Shown: positions 8,573 to 18,950 of the stretch, piece by piece
Layout of the letters: every line of letters begins with the position of its first letter
How positions within the stretch are numbered: position 1 is the stretch's first letter
Source of the DNA: Methanobacterium sp. UBA44
GTDB taxonomy: Archaea; Methanobacteriota; Methanobacteria; Methanobacteriales; Methanobacteriaceae
DNA length: 64,000 bases
Reading direction: 5' to 3'
Assembly: GCA_002494885.1 (NCBI GenBank)
Contig: DACV01000007.1
Location: forward strand, 11,566 to 75,565
Notes under the pieces: model-generated
Seen by the model: only the letters and a program-made list of their open reading frames with translations
What the model was told of the DNA's origin: nothing
Database searches by the model: none
Position numbers and translations under genes: made by a program

Positions 8573-8796
8573 ATTTTTTCACATTTTGAAAGATTATAAA
8601 AACAAAAAACTAATTCTTTATTTTCTCTTATTTAAGTCCTTTTAAATTTTAACATATATTAAACTAAGTAATTATATACTAGTTTAGTAGAAATAAATGT
8701 ACTTGTTATATTATACACAAAAATGTCTTTTATTTGTTGTTCCCTGTCTATATTATGATATTATCCAATTATTTTGTCTCATAGGAGTATTACAAT
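8573..8796. promoter_or_regulatory. Divergent intergenic promoter region
   Basis: This 224-base AT-rich gap lies between the leftward glycosyltransferase/flippase pair and the rightward GT4 pair. A TATA-like ttatattatacac at about 8705-8718 could serve the rightward gene, whose ATG follows AGGAGTATTACA. No repeat or small gene was seen. Confidence 0.4.
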
Positions 8797-9921
8797 ATGA
8801 AAATTCTTAACGTTAAAGTAGGCCCACCTGCTGACGATTACTCAGCATGGATAAGAAAAATTAAAATAGCAAATTTAATGATGAATTTAGGCCATGAAAT
8901 GGATTTTGTTATTTATACAGGATTGGACGATTTTAACGAAGAGATTGGAAAACAGATTAACTTTCCCTATGAAATTGTTAAAGTTTCGCCTCTTAACATT
9001 TATTCTAAACATTTTAAGAAAATAAAAGAAGGTAATTACGATATAGTGTTTTGTAACGGTCAGTTAACTCATGCTGTGCTGTTTTTAACTAAATTTAAAG
9101 ATGTTAAGTTCATTATGGATAAACATGGTGACATAGTGAAAGAATTTCTCTTATACGAAGAGGGTTTGAAGTTCAGACCCTCTTCTATCATTAGATATCT
9201 TTTTTTAAAAACAATTGACTTTTTAAATCTCCATTTTTCAGATAAAATAACATGCGTATCGCATAAAATGATTGAAGATCTTTATAACCGCGGTCTTACG
9301 CCCAATAAGGCTGCATACGTTACTAATGGTATTGATTTGGGCTTATTTAAAGAACCTGAAAGTTCTAAAATCCAGGAAATAAAGGACGAGTTAAATATTA
9401 ATAATAGAATGATTTTTACTTATTTAGGGGCCTGTGAAAAGTGGCAGGGAGTAGATGGGTTCATTGAAGCGGCAAAAAAGCTAAAGGATCATGATGAAAT
9501 AGCATTTGTTATTGTTGGGGGCAATAAAGGGAAAAAAGATGGTAACATCAGATACGTTCCTAAAATTCCTCAAAATGAAGTGGTGAATTATTATGCTATA
9601 AGTGATGTTTTGGTTTTACCACGCCCTGGCCATCCTGCTGCAGAAGTAGCAGCTCCCACCAAATTCCCAGAATATCTTGCTATGGGAAAACCTGTTTTAA
9701 CCACCGAAGTGGGAGATGCAGCAATATTTGTAAGAGAAAATCATTGCGGTATAGTTATAAAAAATAATGAACCTCAAAATTTAATTGAAGGGATATTAGA
9801 ATTAAAAAATAAAGATAAAGATGAATTGGAAAAAATGGGCATTAATTCTAAAAAATTAGCTCAAAAAGAGTTTTCAATGGAAAAAATGGCCTCTGATCTT
9901 TTTAATGCTCTTTCCAATTAG
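8797..9921 (+). CDS. Glycosyltransferase family 4 protein
   Basis: This 374-residue GT-B enzyme probably adds a sugar to a lipid-linked or surface glycan at the cytoplasmic face. The C-terminal nucleotide-sugar domain shows FTYLGACEKWQGVDGFIEAA, the VVGG turn, and YYAISDVLVLPRP followed by FPEYLAMGKPVL, the family acidic loop. The N-terminal acceptor domain is divergent. The start ATG follows AGGAGT. It is probably co-transcribed with the next GT4 gene 26 bases downstream. Donor and acceptor are unknown. Confidence 0.82.
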   Translation: MKILNVKVGPPADDYSAWIRKIKIANLMMNLGHEMDFVIYTGLDDFNEEIGKQINFPYEIVKVSPLNIYSKHFKKIKEGNYDIVFCNGQLTHAVLFLTKFKDVKFIMDKHGDIVKEFLLYEEGLKFRPSSIIRYLFLKTIDFLNLHFSDKITCVSHKMIEDLYNRGLTPNKAAYVTNGIDLGLFKEPESSKIQEIKDELNINNRMIFTYLGACEKWQGVDGFIEAAKKLKDHDEIAFVIVGGNKGKKDGNIRYVPKIPQNEVVNYYAISDVLVLPRPGHPAAEVAAPTKFPEYLAMGKPVLTTEVGDAAIFVRENHCGIVIKNNEPQNLIEGILELKNKDKDELEKMGINSKKLAQKEFSMEKMASDLFNALSN

Positions 9922-9947
9922 TAAACTACTATATATATGGTGTAAAA

Positions 9948-11150
9948 ATGAAAATTTGCTTTATGGTAATTTCCAGTGGATGGGGAGGTGGAGAAAACGT
10001 CGTTCATCAAATGGTAAGCTCTTTAATTAAAAGAAATATCGAAGTTTCAATTATTTTAAATAATGAAATAAAAGAATATTTCAAAGACCTTGATATTGAA
10101 ATAATGGATTTAGGAAGCTTATTTGATCCTAAATCTTTGTTTAAAATGATTTTAAATCCAGAAACTTCAGTTTCTTCCCTAAATCCAAAGCCAATCAAGG
10201 TTTTAAATTTATTATTAATGTTCACCTACTTTTTCAGAGTTAAAAAGAGAATAAACAATTATTTAAAGGAAAGTAACATTGATATAATTCATTCACATAT
10301 TGAGTATTCGGATATTTTATGTTACATCCTTAACAGCGCTGATGAAGATGTTAAATGGCTGGGCAATATACATGGGCCCTGGTTCTCCTTATTTTATAGC
10401 AAATCTAAATTTTCATCTGTATCCAACTTCTTTATAATTAAATTTTTAAAAAGAGCATTTAAAAGGATGGATAAGATTGTTTTTGTGAGCGAATATCTCT
10501 ATAATGAATCAAAAAAAGTTTTTGGAGACATAGTTAACGATAAAGGCAAAATTATCCTTAATGGAATCAACACTTTCAATATAGATAAAGAAAAAACCCT
10601 TAATTTAAAAGAAGGATTTAATATTCTTTTCCCTGGAGGCCCTAAATTAAAAAAAGGTGGAGATATATTAATTGAGGCTATTAAAGATTTGATTAATGAA
10701 ATACCCGAATTAAATCTTTATATAGCTTTAAATGTGCCAGAAAATCATCTTATCAGACAACTGGTAAAGAAATACCATCTGGAAAATCACGTTAATTTTG
10801 TTGGATTTTTAAAACCCAATGAATATATGGCCCTTTTAAACTCTGTAGATCTTTTAGCAATGCCTTCAAGAATGGAGCCTTTTGGAATGGTATATTTAGA
10901 AGCTATGTCCCTGGGCATTCCTGTAATAGCCAGTAACGTGGGCGGAGGTGTTGAAATAATTAAAAATCACCGTAATGGTATATTAATCTCTCCAGAACCT
11001 AATGAAGTAGCTGATGCAATATTAGATCTGTATATAAATACTGATAAGAGAGAAAAAATATCTAAAAACAATTTAAACGATATTAAAAATTTTGAATGGT
11101 CCTCTACTATTGAAAGATACATTGAACTTTATTCTGAATTAATCAAATAA
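9948..11150 (+). CDS. Glycosyltransferase family 4 protein
   Basis: This is a 400-residue GT-B enzyme. The glycine-rich N-terminus (SSGWGGGENVVHQM) is typical of GT4 acceptor domains. The C-terminal domain has ILFPGGPKLKKGGDILIEA, VNFVGFLKPNEY and SRMEPFGMVYLEAMSLGIPVI, which holds a perfect E-x7-E catalytic motif. It forms a two-gene unit with the preceding GT4. Its end lies 8 bases from the stop of the convergent DUF2206 gene. The sugar is unknown. Confidence 0.85.
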   Translation: MKICFMVISSGWGGGENVVHQMVSSLIKRNIEVSIILNNEIKEYFKDLDIEIMDLGSLFDPKSLFKMILNPETSVSSLNPKPIKVLNLLLMFTYFFRVKKRINNYLKESNIDIIHSHIEYSDILCYILNSADEDVKWLGNIHGPWFSLFYSKSKFSSVSNFFIIKFLKRAFKRMDKIVFVSEYLYNESKKVFGDIVNDKGKIILNGINTFNIDKEKTLNLKEGFNILFPGGPKLKKGGDILIEAIKDLINEIPELNLYIALNVPENHLIRQLVKKYHLENHVNFVGFLKPNEYMALLNSVDLLAMPSRMEPFGMVYLEAMSLGIPVIASNVGGGVEIIKNHRNGILISPEPNEVADAILDLYINTDKREKISKNNLNDIKNFEWSSTIERYIELYSELIK

Positions 11151-11158
11151 AATATAAG

Positions 11159-13294
11159 CTACATTCCTCTAATTCTTACTTCAGATCTACCGTTTTCATA
11201 TATCAGGTTAGAACTGGAAATAATTGGCTCATAGTAAACCATTTCTTTTATTATTGTTGGGTCCTTAAATAAAATACCCTTATTAATATTAATATACCTC
11301 AATAAAATGTATCCCTTTAGTTTTTGATTATTTACCAGCACATTATGGTATTTAAGATCAAAACGGCCCAAAAGCAATCTATTAATGGCAGATCCGTCTG
11401 TATATATCTGTGTATCGTTTATATAATGGTTCTTTAGCCACTCAGCCCCCATTATTTCCTGATCATATACAAAATACTCATTTCTGAGGTTACCATCATT
11501 TTCATAGTATGGAGAATATTGTGTTCCATAAAAATGATACTGCAAGTATGTATTACAAGAAAATAGGGCTATAATTAATATAAATAATATTAAATACTTT
11601 GATTTAGGTTTTTTAATAATTTCAGAGATTTTTCCCCCTCCAATTACAAAAAGAGGAGCTAAAAATATTAATGATTGGATAAATACCCTTTCTGCAGGAT
11701 AATGAATAGATAAATTAGGCACTATAACCAGAAACGCAAGTAAAGCAACTGAAATCAAAATTCCTATGAGGAATCTAATATCTAATTTCGGATTTTTTGC
11801 CCTATAACTTGAGATAAGAACCAGTAAACCAATAAATATAACTAAAAATACAGTATCATGAACAAATGCACTAATCAGATTAGGTACTGAATTTATTCCT
11901 ATTCCAAACATGGCCAGTATCATATTGTCCTTTGTACCCTCTGTAAATCCTCCAGTAAATCCTGTATCCTGTAGAACCTGGGATGTTCTGTCAATTACGT
12001 ACATTCCACCACTTACCTGTACCTGAGCAACCAGGAGATACCATATAAATACAAACAGTAAAAAAGGGATTATTATTTCAAAATTTGTAAATAATATTTT
12101 GTTGTTTTTTCCTGATAGTCTTTTTAGCAGGCTCTTTAGGAAAGGTAGCAAAAGCATGGGAACCAGTAAAGCAAGTGCAAGATATGATGTGGCATAATGA
12201 GATAATACTATCGAAATCATGAATAAAAGCAATAAAACTTTTTTAGGAAGCTTTTCCAGTTCATCATCAAATAGAACCATTACAGATAAGAAAAAGAACA
12301 CCAGTGCAATTAGCTGTCTAACACTTCCCATAGAAGCTATAAAAAAGGCCATGAATATTATTAATAGGGACGCAAAGAAGGCTCCTCTATCACCAATATA
12401 TCTCTGGAAGACATTAAATGAAATTAATGGGATAATAGAACCTATTACTGCACAAAATAATTTAAATACATATTCGCTATTTATGTTTGATAAAACCTGA
12501 TAAACTGCTGGAAGTATGGTAATGCTGAGACATGCATTGAATGAATCATAGAAATTAGAGATATCCCAGCGATAACTGCCTAAAGTTAACTTGAAACAAT
12601 AAAATTCCTTATGAATATCTCTACCCACGAGATGATTTGATGTTAAACCGGCCATTAAAAGCAAACTTAAACCTATCATCCACAAAGCAATTGGATAAGT
12701 TATTGGGGGGATTTTATCCCTAAGATAAGTTAATAATAAGATATACAAAGGGATTGAAAGTAACATTACCAGCAGAATAAGGTTACTTCCATTAATGTTC
12801 ATTATATATGTTCCAAAAATAGCCATGAATGGAAATATGAATGCTAAAATTAATGGAAATAATAATTTTCCATTCAAATCAGTTTTAAAGTTAAATACAT
12901 TTGTTATTTCATTATTCCTTTTATACACTACATATAAAAGTATCAATACTATAGCATTTAACAAAATAAGAACATGTAACAATGATAATGGTTTATTAAT
13001 AAGCGGATATGTAATATTCAGCAATAATCCGGCGAAGATCATTATTGAAACGCTTATTCCAATAATTAATGCTATTTTTCTGGTTAAATCTAATTTATTT
13101 AATTTTAAAAGTTGAATAACTAAAATACCAGGCACAGAAGTAAAAAAGACGAAGCTAAAGAGTTCTCTAACAAAAGGAATATCCAGTACAATAAATATAT
13201 CTGTTAAAAGAAGTGCAATTAGTGGTATTAAAAAACACTCTCTAGAACCCAAATTGCCTATTTTAAGATTTTTGATGTCTTTAATGATATTCAT
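11159..13294 (-). CDS. Large multi-pass membrane protein, DUF2206/GT-C-like
   Basis: The 711 residues contain roughly 14-16 membrane helices followed by a C-terminal extracytoplasmic region with YYENDGNLRNEYFVYDQE. Features such as GRDIHKEFYCFKLTLGSY in the first outer loop (an acidic pair after an early helix) and the overall plan resemble GT-C lipid-sugar-dependent transferases; I associate it with the archaeal DUF2206 family. It would act on the outer face with polyprenyl-linked sugars (inference). Its stop faces the GT4 gene and its start lies just after the next leftward GT4 gene, preceded by AAGGAATG. It is probably one operon with 13302-18812. Confidence 0.7.
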   Translation of the reverse strand: MNIIKDIKNLKIGNLGSRECFLIPLIALLLTDIFIVLDIPFVRELFSFVFFTSVPGILVIQLLKLNKLDLTRKIALIIGISVSIMIFAGLLLNITYPLINKPLSLLHVLILLNAIVLILLYVVYKRNNEITNVFNFKTDLNGKLLFPLILAFIFPFMAIFGTYIMNINGSNLILLVMLLSIPLYILLLTYLRDKIPPITYPIALWMIGLSLLLMAGLTSNHLVGRDIHKEFYCFKLTLGSYRWDISNFYDSFNACLSITILPAVYQVLSNINSEYVFKLFCAVIGSIIPLISFNVFQRYIGDRGAFFASLLIIFMAFFIASMGSVRQLIALVFFFLSVMVLFDDELEKLPKKVLLLLFMISIVLSHYATSYLALALLVPMLLLPFLKSLLKRLSGKNNKILFTNFEIIIPFLLFVFIWYLLVAQVQVSGGMYVIDRTSQVLQDTGFTGGFTEGTKDNMILAMFGIGINSVPNLISAFVHDTVFLVIFIGLLVLISSYRAKNPKLDIRFLIGILISVALLAFLVIVPNLSIHYPAERVFIQSLIFLAPLFVIGGGKISEIIKKPKSKYLILFILIIALFSCNTYLQYHFYGTQYSPYYENDGNLRNEYFVYDQEIMGAEWLKNHYINDTQIYTDGSAINRLLLGRFDLKYHNVLVNNQKLKGYILLRYININKGILFKDPTIIKEMVYYEPIISSSNLIYENGRSEVRIRGM

Positions 13295-13301
13295 GTCAGT
13301 T

Positions 13302-14510
13302 TCATTCCTTAATTAATTCTCTGTATACACTTTCCAGCTTTTCTATGTGAATATCCATGGTATATTTCTTTCCAGATTCAAAAGCACCTTTTTCCAGGCT
13401 TTTCAATTTATAAGGATTATCAATAAGGTACTGGAGTTTATTCTTCAATTCATCAACGTTTCCAGGCTCAAATAAAAAACCATTAACTCCTTCCTCTATT
13501 AATTCTGGAATTCCTCCAATTTTACTTCCAATTACAGGAGTTCCATTCATTAAGCTTTCATAAATCACCATGGGAGAATTATCAAAACAAACTGATGGAA
13601 CTACAATGATGTTTGCATTCTCATGAAAATTTAAAAGCTCTTTACCCTTTACAAATCCGTGAAACAATATTCTTTTATCATCTTTTGCCATTTCTTTTAA
13701 GTTAGATTCTTCACTGCCTTTTCCAAGAATATGGAGTTTAATGTTTTCATTTTTAATGTTCTTAAAAGCTTCGATCAGTATGTGCACACCTTTGTGATTT
13801 ACCAGAGAACCTGCATAGAGAATGTCAATTGTTTCATATTCCTTTTTGGGCTTTTTACCATCTATCGATACACCAAGAGGGATTTTAAGACTCTTAGATC
13901 CCTCCAAAAAGCCACTCTGTGATAAAGTATCTAAAATAAATTGTGAAGGAGCTATAACCATATCTGGCTTGTTTCCCACAATTTTTCTGGATAAAGACTG
14001 ATACATCTTACAAAATGGATGAGGATCATAACAAATTTCCCCATTAGAATTCAAAAGCAGTGTTCTACGACATAAAAGAAGATAATCATGGACCATGAAA
14101 ACAGAAGGTATTTTAAGACTCTTTACAGCATCAAAAACCGATAGAGAAATCCATACAGGAGTATGGATGTGAACAACATCTGGTTTTTCTTTTTTTAATA
14201 TATTTTTAATGACCAGATAAGGATGTAAATTCCATATATCAATTGCATTCAATATTGCCCTCTGAAACATGGATTTTTCATCAGAATAAATCCATGAAAA
14301 TATGTTAAGAGGATAAAATCGATGCACTTTAATTTCACCGTCCATTTCCAATGATGGTTTTAATGAAGATAAGCCATCAAAGGGTTTTGTGGTTATTACC
14401 ACAACTTCATGGCCCTTTTTTACTAATTCTTTAGAAATTCTCTCTGCATATATGTCAGCACCACCTGAAACATATGGAGGATACGTATAGATAATCTGGC
14501 AAATTTTCAT
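13302..14510 (-). CDS. Glycosyltransferase family 4 protein
   Basis: This 402-residue GT-B enzyme begins MKICQIIYTYPPYVSGGADI, a classic GT4 start with the Gly-rich acceptor loop. The donor domain shows DILYAGSLVNHKGVHILIEA, the LGKGSEES turn, FHGFVKGKEL and DNSPMVIYESLMNGTPVIGS, the catalytic acidic loop. GAGG precedes the ATG. It is transcribed leftward in a run of glycosyltransferase genes and is followed 7 bases later by the DUF2206 gene. The sugar is unknown. Confidence 0.86.
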   Translation of the reverse strand: MKICQIIYTYPPYVSGGADIYAERISKELVKKGHEVVVITTKPFDGLSSLKPSLEMDGEIKVHRFYPLNIFSWIYSDEKSMFQRAILNAIDIWNLHPYLVIKNILKKEKPDVVHIHTPVWISLSVFDAVKSLKIPSVFMVHDYLLLCRRTLLLNSNGEICYDPHPFCKMYQSLSRKIVGNKPDMVIAPSQFILDTLSQSGFLEGSKSLKIPLGVSIDGKKPKKEYETIDILYAGSLVNHKGVHILIEAFKNIKNENIKLHILGKGSEESNLKEMAKDDKRILFHGFVKGKELLNFHENANIIVVPSVCFDNSPMVIYESLMNGTPVIGSKIGGIPELIEEGVNGFLFEPGNVDELKNKLQYLIDNPYKLKSLEKGAFESGKKYTMDIHIEKLESVYRELIKE

Positions 14511-14576
14511 TAATCGAAAACCTCATTAATTCTTTTATATAGTGTTAAAATTATGCTCATTTAATATTTATAAACT

Positions 14577-15599
14577 TTAATTCTTATTCAATTTCCCTAA
14601 TCTTCTAAATTCTTCCATACACCAGCTTAAAGAAGCTATCAGACCCATTTCAAACATCTGTGAATCTGAAATTTTTCTGTTTTTTTGAATTTTTTTCCTT
14701 TTCTCAAGGGTCTTGGGGATATTTTTCAGGAAGTAGTAATCTCCCTTAAGCACCGCTTTTATAAGCTCAAAATTTCCACCTGCTAAAAAGCCAGCTATGC
14801 GAATAATGTCAAACCCTGTTGAGATAATAAGACCTGAAATTATATTTTTAATTGAAAAATTCTTTAAAATATTGGTCAGCCGGTTTTTCTGTACATGAAA
14901 AACCCTGAAAGGAGTTTCTCTTTTTCCTCCAGTAGCACCATATTTATGATAAACTACAGATGAAGGTATAAAAAATGTTTTATGCCCCTCTAACCAGCAT
15001 CTCCATCCGAAATCAACGTCCTCGAGGTACGCAAAGTAATCCTTATCAAATCCTCCCATTTTCTCAAATAACGACTTTTTGAGTAGCATGGAACATCCTG
15101 AAGGGGAACCAACATACCTTATTTCATTGTATTCCTCTAAATCAGGTTTTGCAAAGTTTATATCGAGCCCGCTGCCCATTGGAGTAATTATTCCGCCAAT
15201 GGTATTTATATCATGGGGAGGATCATAAAATAAGACTTTACTGGAGTAGATATTGTCTTCCCCATAAACTTTTGCAGCATTAACAAGCTCTATTAACCAT
15301 TTTCCATCAACCATTGTATCATTATTTAAAAAAACTATAAATTCTGATTCAGCACATTCTGCTCCTTTATTGGTCCCTTCAGCAAATCCATAATTTTTAT
15401 CAAGGGAAATTATCCTGATCTCCGGATAAATATCCTTTGCTAATTGAATGGAATTATCAGAAGATGCATTATCCAGTAAAATAACTTCATAATTGCTGTA
15501 TTCAATATTTTTTAGTGAACTCATGCATTCATCAAGGTGCTCTTCACCATTATAATTTGTAATTATTATACTGACAGTTGGATTATCTGAATTAGCCAT
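14577..15599 (-). CDS. Glycosyltransferase family 2 protein (rhamnosyltransferase-like)
   Basis: This 340-residue GT-A enzyme has VSIIITNYNGEEHLDECM at the start, LLDNASSDNS for UDP/dTDP binding, VFLNNDTMVDG as the DXD-like metal site and YLEDVDFGWRCWLEGH as the ED-type catalytic base. The plan matches WbbL-like rhamnosyltransferases, but the donor cannot be assigned. A short hydrophobic C-terminal stretch may associate it with the membrane. It belongs to the leftward glycan cluster and has no strong ribosome site. Confidence 0.83.
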   Translation of the reverse strand: MANSDNPTVSIIITNYNGEEHLDECMSSLKNIEYSNYEVILLDNASSDNSIQLAKDIYPEIRIISLDKNYGFAEGTNKGAECAESEFIVFLNNDTMVDGKWLIELVNAAKVYGEDNIYSSKVLFYDPPHDINTIGGIITPMGSGLDINFAKPDLEEYNEIRYVGSPSGCSMLLKKSLFEKMGGFDKDYFAYLEDVDFGWRCWLEGHKTFFIPSSVVYHKYGATGGKRETPFRVFHVQKNRLTNILKNFSIKNIISGLIISTGFDIIRIAGFLAGGNFELIKAVLKGDYYFLKNIPKTLEKRKKIQKNRKISDSQMFEMGLIASLSWCMEEFRRLGKLNKN

Positions 15600-15694
15600 T
15601 TTAACACTGCTACTATTTTTTGAAAACTTAATTAAGCACGATGCTGGAATTATTAATTCTATTATTAATATGATTTATATTGATTTATCTAAAT

Positions 15695-16594
15695 CTAATT
15701 TTTCATTAGAGGGTTTTTGATAAAACCTGGCAATAACCTTTGATTATTTCCAAGAAAAAAGCTTATGAAATATATAAAATCATATAATAAAGTATATGGA
15801 ATGCTTGAATAGTATTTATTACTGATAAAATATTTTATTTGTTCATTGAGATAATTAAATCCTCTATTAATGAAATTATCTTCACCTTCAAGGGCAATTG
15901 AAGAAAATGCAGCTCCATCTTTAAATCTCCTTTTAAAAAGAGATATTATGGTATAATCATGGGAATGATATACGGTGGCATCTGGTTCATACAAAATGTT
16001 ATATCCATCTTTAAGAACCCTTAAAGCAAAATCTTTATCTTCAGACATTGGTACATCGTCGTCGAATCTTACCTTTTCCCAAACATCCCTTTTTATGGCA
16101 GCGCAGACATCCGAAGCAAAAATATTTTCTATATAGAATTTTTTAGGGTTTTCTGCATGTTTTTTATTTAAAATCTTCCTCTTTGCAGGATAAAAATACA
16201 AATAAAAGAAAACATCAATTTTTTTAGCATCAGGATTTGCTATTTGTCTTCCATACACCACGGAAAAATTATCCTTCAATGGTTTTATTAAATTGGCCAG
16301 TAAATTATTATCTACTGGTAATGCATCCTGAGTTAAATAAACTAAAATATCACCATTTGATTTTTGAGCCCCTAAATTCCTTGTTTTACTATGATGAAAT
16401 TCTTCAGGACTTATTTTAAACACTTTAGCCTTATATTTTTCCAGTATCTTTACTGTATTGTCTGTAGAACCTGAATCCACCGCAATGACCTCAATGTCCC
16501 CTTCAAACTTCTGATTTCTTATGCTATTCATTAATTCCTCTAACCTGCTTCCTCCATTTTTGGTTAAGAGTATAATACTGGCTTTCAATTTCAT
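15695..16594 (-). CDS. Glycosyltransferase family 2 protein
   Basis: This is a 299-residue GT-A enzyme. ASIILLTKNGGSRLEELM opens the fold, DSGSTDNTV binds nucleotide, YLTQDALPVD takes the DXD position, and MSEDKDFALRVLKDGY holds the acidic base. The start ATG follows AAGGATGAA. It is followed by a 95-base gap and the other GT2 in the same direction, so the two may be co-transcribed. A hydrophobic C-terminus suggests membrane contact. The substrate is unknown. Confidence 0.83.
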   Translation of the reverse strand: MKLKASIILLTKNGGSRLEELMNSIRNQKFEGDIEVIAVDSGSTDNTVKILEKYKAKVFKISPEEFHHSKTRNLGAQKSNGDILVYLTQDALPVDNNLLANLIKPLKDNFSVVYGRQIANPDAKKIDVFFYLYFYPAKRKILNKKHAENPKKFYIENIFASDVCAAIKRDVWEKVRFDDDVPMSEDKDFALRVLKDGYNILYEPDATVYHSHDYTIISLFKRRFKDGAAFSSIALEGEDNFINRGFNYLNEQIKYFISNKYYSSIPYTLLYDFIYFISFFLGNNQRLLPGFIKNPLMKN

Positions 16595-16689
16595 TTCATC
16601 CTTTTTAGTTTTCTTCTCTTTATTTTTATAAAAACATCCATTAAAACCATAAAAAAAATATAAATGATTTAAACTTTAATTATTTAAAA

Positions 16690-17814
16690 TCAGTTGTCTT
16701 TATCTCCGCTACTCAAGAGCAGTAAACTCAAGAACATTCCAGAAAATATAGTTTGAATCCCAAGAATAGAGAGTATAAGAGCTATAATAGCAAACTGTAT
16801 CTGTGAAAGAGTCCCAAATCCAACTGAAACCCAGCTGTAAAATACTTTTAATCCTACTAACAATCCAAGAGCAAGAAGTACAAATCCTATAAAAAGTTCT
16901 CTTCCCAGAGAATGATAATTCATAAACTTTTTTATAGTTTCTGAACTTTTGGATACCCCATAAATTGAACCAAAAGCACCGAAATGGATCCATCCAAGGA
17001 ATATTTGGTATCCAATTATAAGCAGTAAGCTTCCAAGGATTAAGGAGTGCATTCCGTACTGTCTTAACATTACTCCTATAAAAAAAGCCCCTCCCATGAC
17101 CAGTATGACAATACTTGGTATTAAAAGGAAGGGTGTTGGTCTGTAGAGCATCATAAATCTCATATGCCTCCACCCGTCTGAAAAAGAGCTCAGCTTGGAT
17201 TCTCCTTCTCTTGGATAATATTCAATTGGAATTTCAGCAATCCTTACATTTTTTCTTGCAGCTTCAATTACCATTTCAGATGCAAATTCCATTCCTGGAC
17301 TTTTAAGGCCTAAATTATCCAGAGTTTCCTTTTTTATAGCTCGCATTCCACAATGAGCATCCGATATGCCGGCTTTGAACAGGAAGTTTAATACCCATGT
17401 TAAAAAGGGATTACCCACATATTTATGAAGAGCAGGCATAGCCCCTTTTTTTATGTCTCCTTTAAGCCTGGAACCCATTACAAAATCTGCTTCTCCTCTT
17501 AAAATAGGCTGGATGAATTCATATGTCATTTGAAATGGGTAAGTACCGTCAGCATCTCCCATTACAACTATGTCTCCCTTTGCTTCACTAAATCCTTTTA
17601 AATAAGCGTTACCATATCCTCTTTTTTCTCCAAAGACTACCCTCGCTCCTGCATCGCGAGCTTCCTGGGCAGTATTATCAGTTGAAGCGTTATCTACCAC
17701 AACTATCTCAACTTCCAGTCCATTTTCCCTTAATTTTTCTACAGGAACTGATTTAACAGTTTTACCAACAATTCCTTCTTCATTTAAAGCGGGGATTACA
17801 ATTGAAATCTTCAT
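16690..17814 (-). CDS. Dolichyl-phosphate-sugar synthase type GT2 with membrane C-terminus
   Basis: The 374 residues split into an N-terminal GT-A domain of about 230 residues and a C-terminal part with about four membrane helices. Motifs are VVDNASTDNTAQ, VMGDADGTYP (DXD) and SDAHCGMRAIKK, typical of DPM1/glucosyl-phospholipid synthases of archaea. It would charge dolichyl phosphate with a sugar from a nucleotide donor, supplying GT-C enzymes such as the DUF2206 or DUF2142 proteins nearby (inference). The ATG follows GTGATTTT. A long frame inside it (16709-17173) is a shadow. Confidence 0.85.
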   Translation of the reverse strand: MKISIVIPALNEEGIVGKTVKSVPVEKLRENGLEVEIVVVDNASTDNTAQEARDAGARVVFGEKRGYGNAYLKGFSEAKGDIVVMGDADGTYPFQMTYEFIQPILRGEADFVMGSRLKGDIKKGAMPALHKYVGNPFLTWVLNFLFKAGISDAHCGMRAIKKETLDNLGLKSPGMEFASEMVIEAARKNVRIAEIPIEYYPREGESKLSSFSDGWRHMRFMMLYRPTPFLLIPSIVILVMGGAFFIGVMLRQYGMHSLILGSLLLIIGYQIFLGWIHFGAFGSIYGVSKSSETIKKFMNYHSLGRELFIGFVLLALGLLVGLKVFYSWVSVGFGTLSQIQFAIIALILSILGIQTIFSGMFLSLLLLSSGDKDN

Positions 17815-17966
17815 AAAATCACATATTTTTATTATTAATATTTCATAAATTTTTAATCATAAATTGAGCTATTATAAAAATATATCGAAGTATATTGCTT
17901 ATAAATTTTACTTTAATGTAAAAAAATGAGTAATTAACCAATCTTTTAATTTAAAAGTTAAAAAGA

Positions 17967-18812
17967 TTATTGCAGAATTTTCAGAAGATAATCCTTCAAT
18001 TCTTCTCTTACTTCTTCATGTTCCAATGCAATTTCAATGGAACTTTTAAGCCAGTCAACAGTATTCCCAATGTCGTAGAGTTTACCCTTAAAAATACAAC
18101 CGTAACTTTCGTTCAAAAGTCTTAAAGCATCAGTTAGCTGGATTTCGCCCCCAACTCCTGGAGAAACTTCATTGATATAGTCAAATATTTCAGGTGCTAA
18201 AATGTATCTTCCAATAATTCCTAAATTTGAGGGTGAATCTTCTAATTTAGGTTTTTCAACCAGATCATCAATTTTATAGAGATTATCGTTGATTTTATTG
18301 CCTTTAATTATCCCATATCTTTCAATCCTTTCGTCAGGAACTTCCTCTATAGCAATTACAGTGGATTTATACTTTTCATGCACATTCATGAGCTGTTTAA
18401 TACAGGGAATTTCAGATTGAGCTATTGTATCTCCAAGCAGGACTGCAAATGGTTCGCCATCGATATGCTTTTGTGCACATGAAATAGCATCACCTAAACC
18501 TCTCTGTTTTTTCTGTCTAACATAGTAAATATCCGCCATTTCGGATATAGATTCTATTTCTTTAAGATAATCAGTTTTACCTGAATTTTGAAGAGAGTAT
18601 TCTAATTCAAAAGACCTATCAAAGTGATCTTCTATTGATCTCTTACCTTTTCCTGTTATTATTAAAATATCATCAATTCCTGAAGACACTGCTTCTTCAA
18701 CTACATATTGTATTGTTGGTTTATTAAAAACCGGTAGCATTTCCTTTGGTTGTGCTTTAGTGGCTGGTAAAAATCTTGTTCCAAGTCCAGCAGCTGGTAT
18801 CACCGCTTTCAT
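17967..18812 (-). CDS. galU: UTP--glucose-1-phosphate uridylyltransferase
   Basis: It makes UDP-glucose from UTP and glucose 1-phosphate, a precursor for glycan synthesis. At 281 residues it matches GalU/HasC length. The nucleotidyltransferase signature PAAGLGTRFLPATKAQPKEM is intact, followed by QYVVEEAV, GDTIAQ and VEKP (VEKPKLEDSPSNL). The ATG follows AGGTGACTATTT. It opens the leftward glycan cluster, with 152 bases to the next gene. Possible confusion with other nucleotidyltransferases is small because the GalU-specific KxxxKEMLPV context is present. Confidence 0.93.
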   Translation of the reverse strand: MKAVIPAAGLGTRFLPATKAQPKEMLPVFNKPTIQYVVEEAVSSGIDDILIITGKGKRSIEDHFDRSFELEYSLQNSGKTDYLKEIESISEMADIYYVRQKKQRGLGDAISCAQKHIDGEPFAVLLGDTIAQSEIPCIKQLMNVHEKYKSTVIAIEEVPDERIERYGIIKGNKINDNLYKIDDLVEKPKLEDSPSNLGIIGRYILAPEIFDYINEVSPGVGGEIQLTDALRLLNESYGCIFKGKLYDIGNTVDWLKSSIEIALEHEEVREELKDYLLKILQ

Positions 18813-18950
18813 AAATAGTCACCTTTTAAATTAATGTAAATGTTATTAAGTAAAAATATATGCATAAAATACATTATTCTAAATTCTATATAAACTTTTT
18901 TTGGTTTTTCAACTATTTTAAGTTAGATTTGAATTATATAGTTTTCAGAA

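Noticed and set aside
16709..17173. 154-codon frame inside the GT2 gene on the same strand
   Set aside because: It is out of frame with a well-conserved GT2/membrane protein and has an odd aromatic-rich composition; a shadow.
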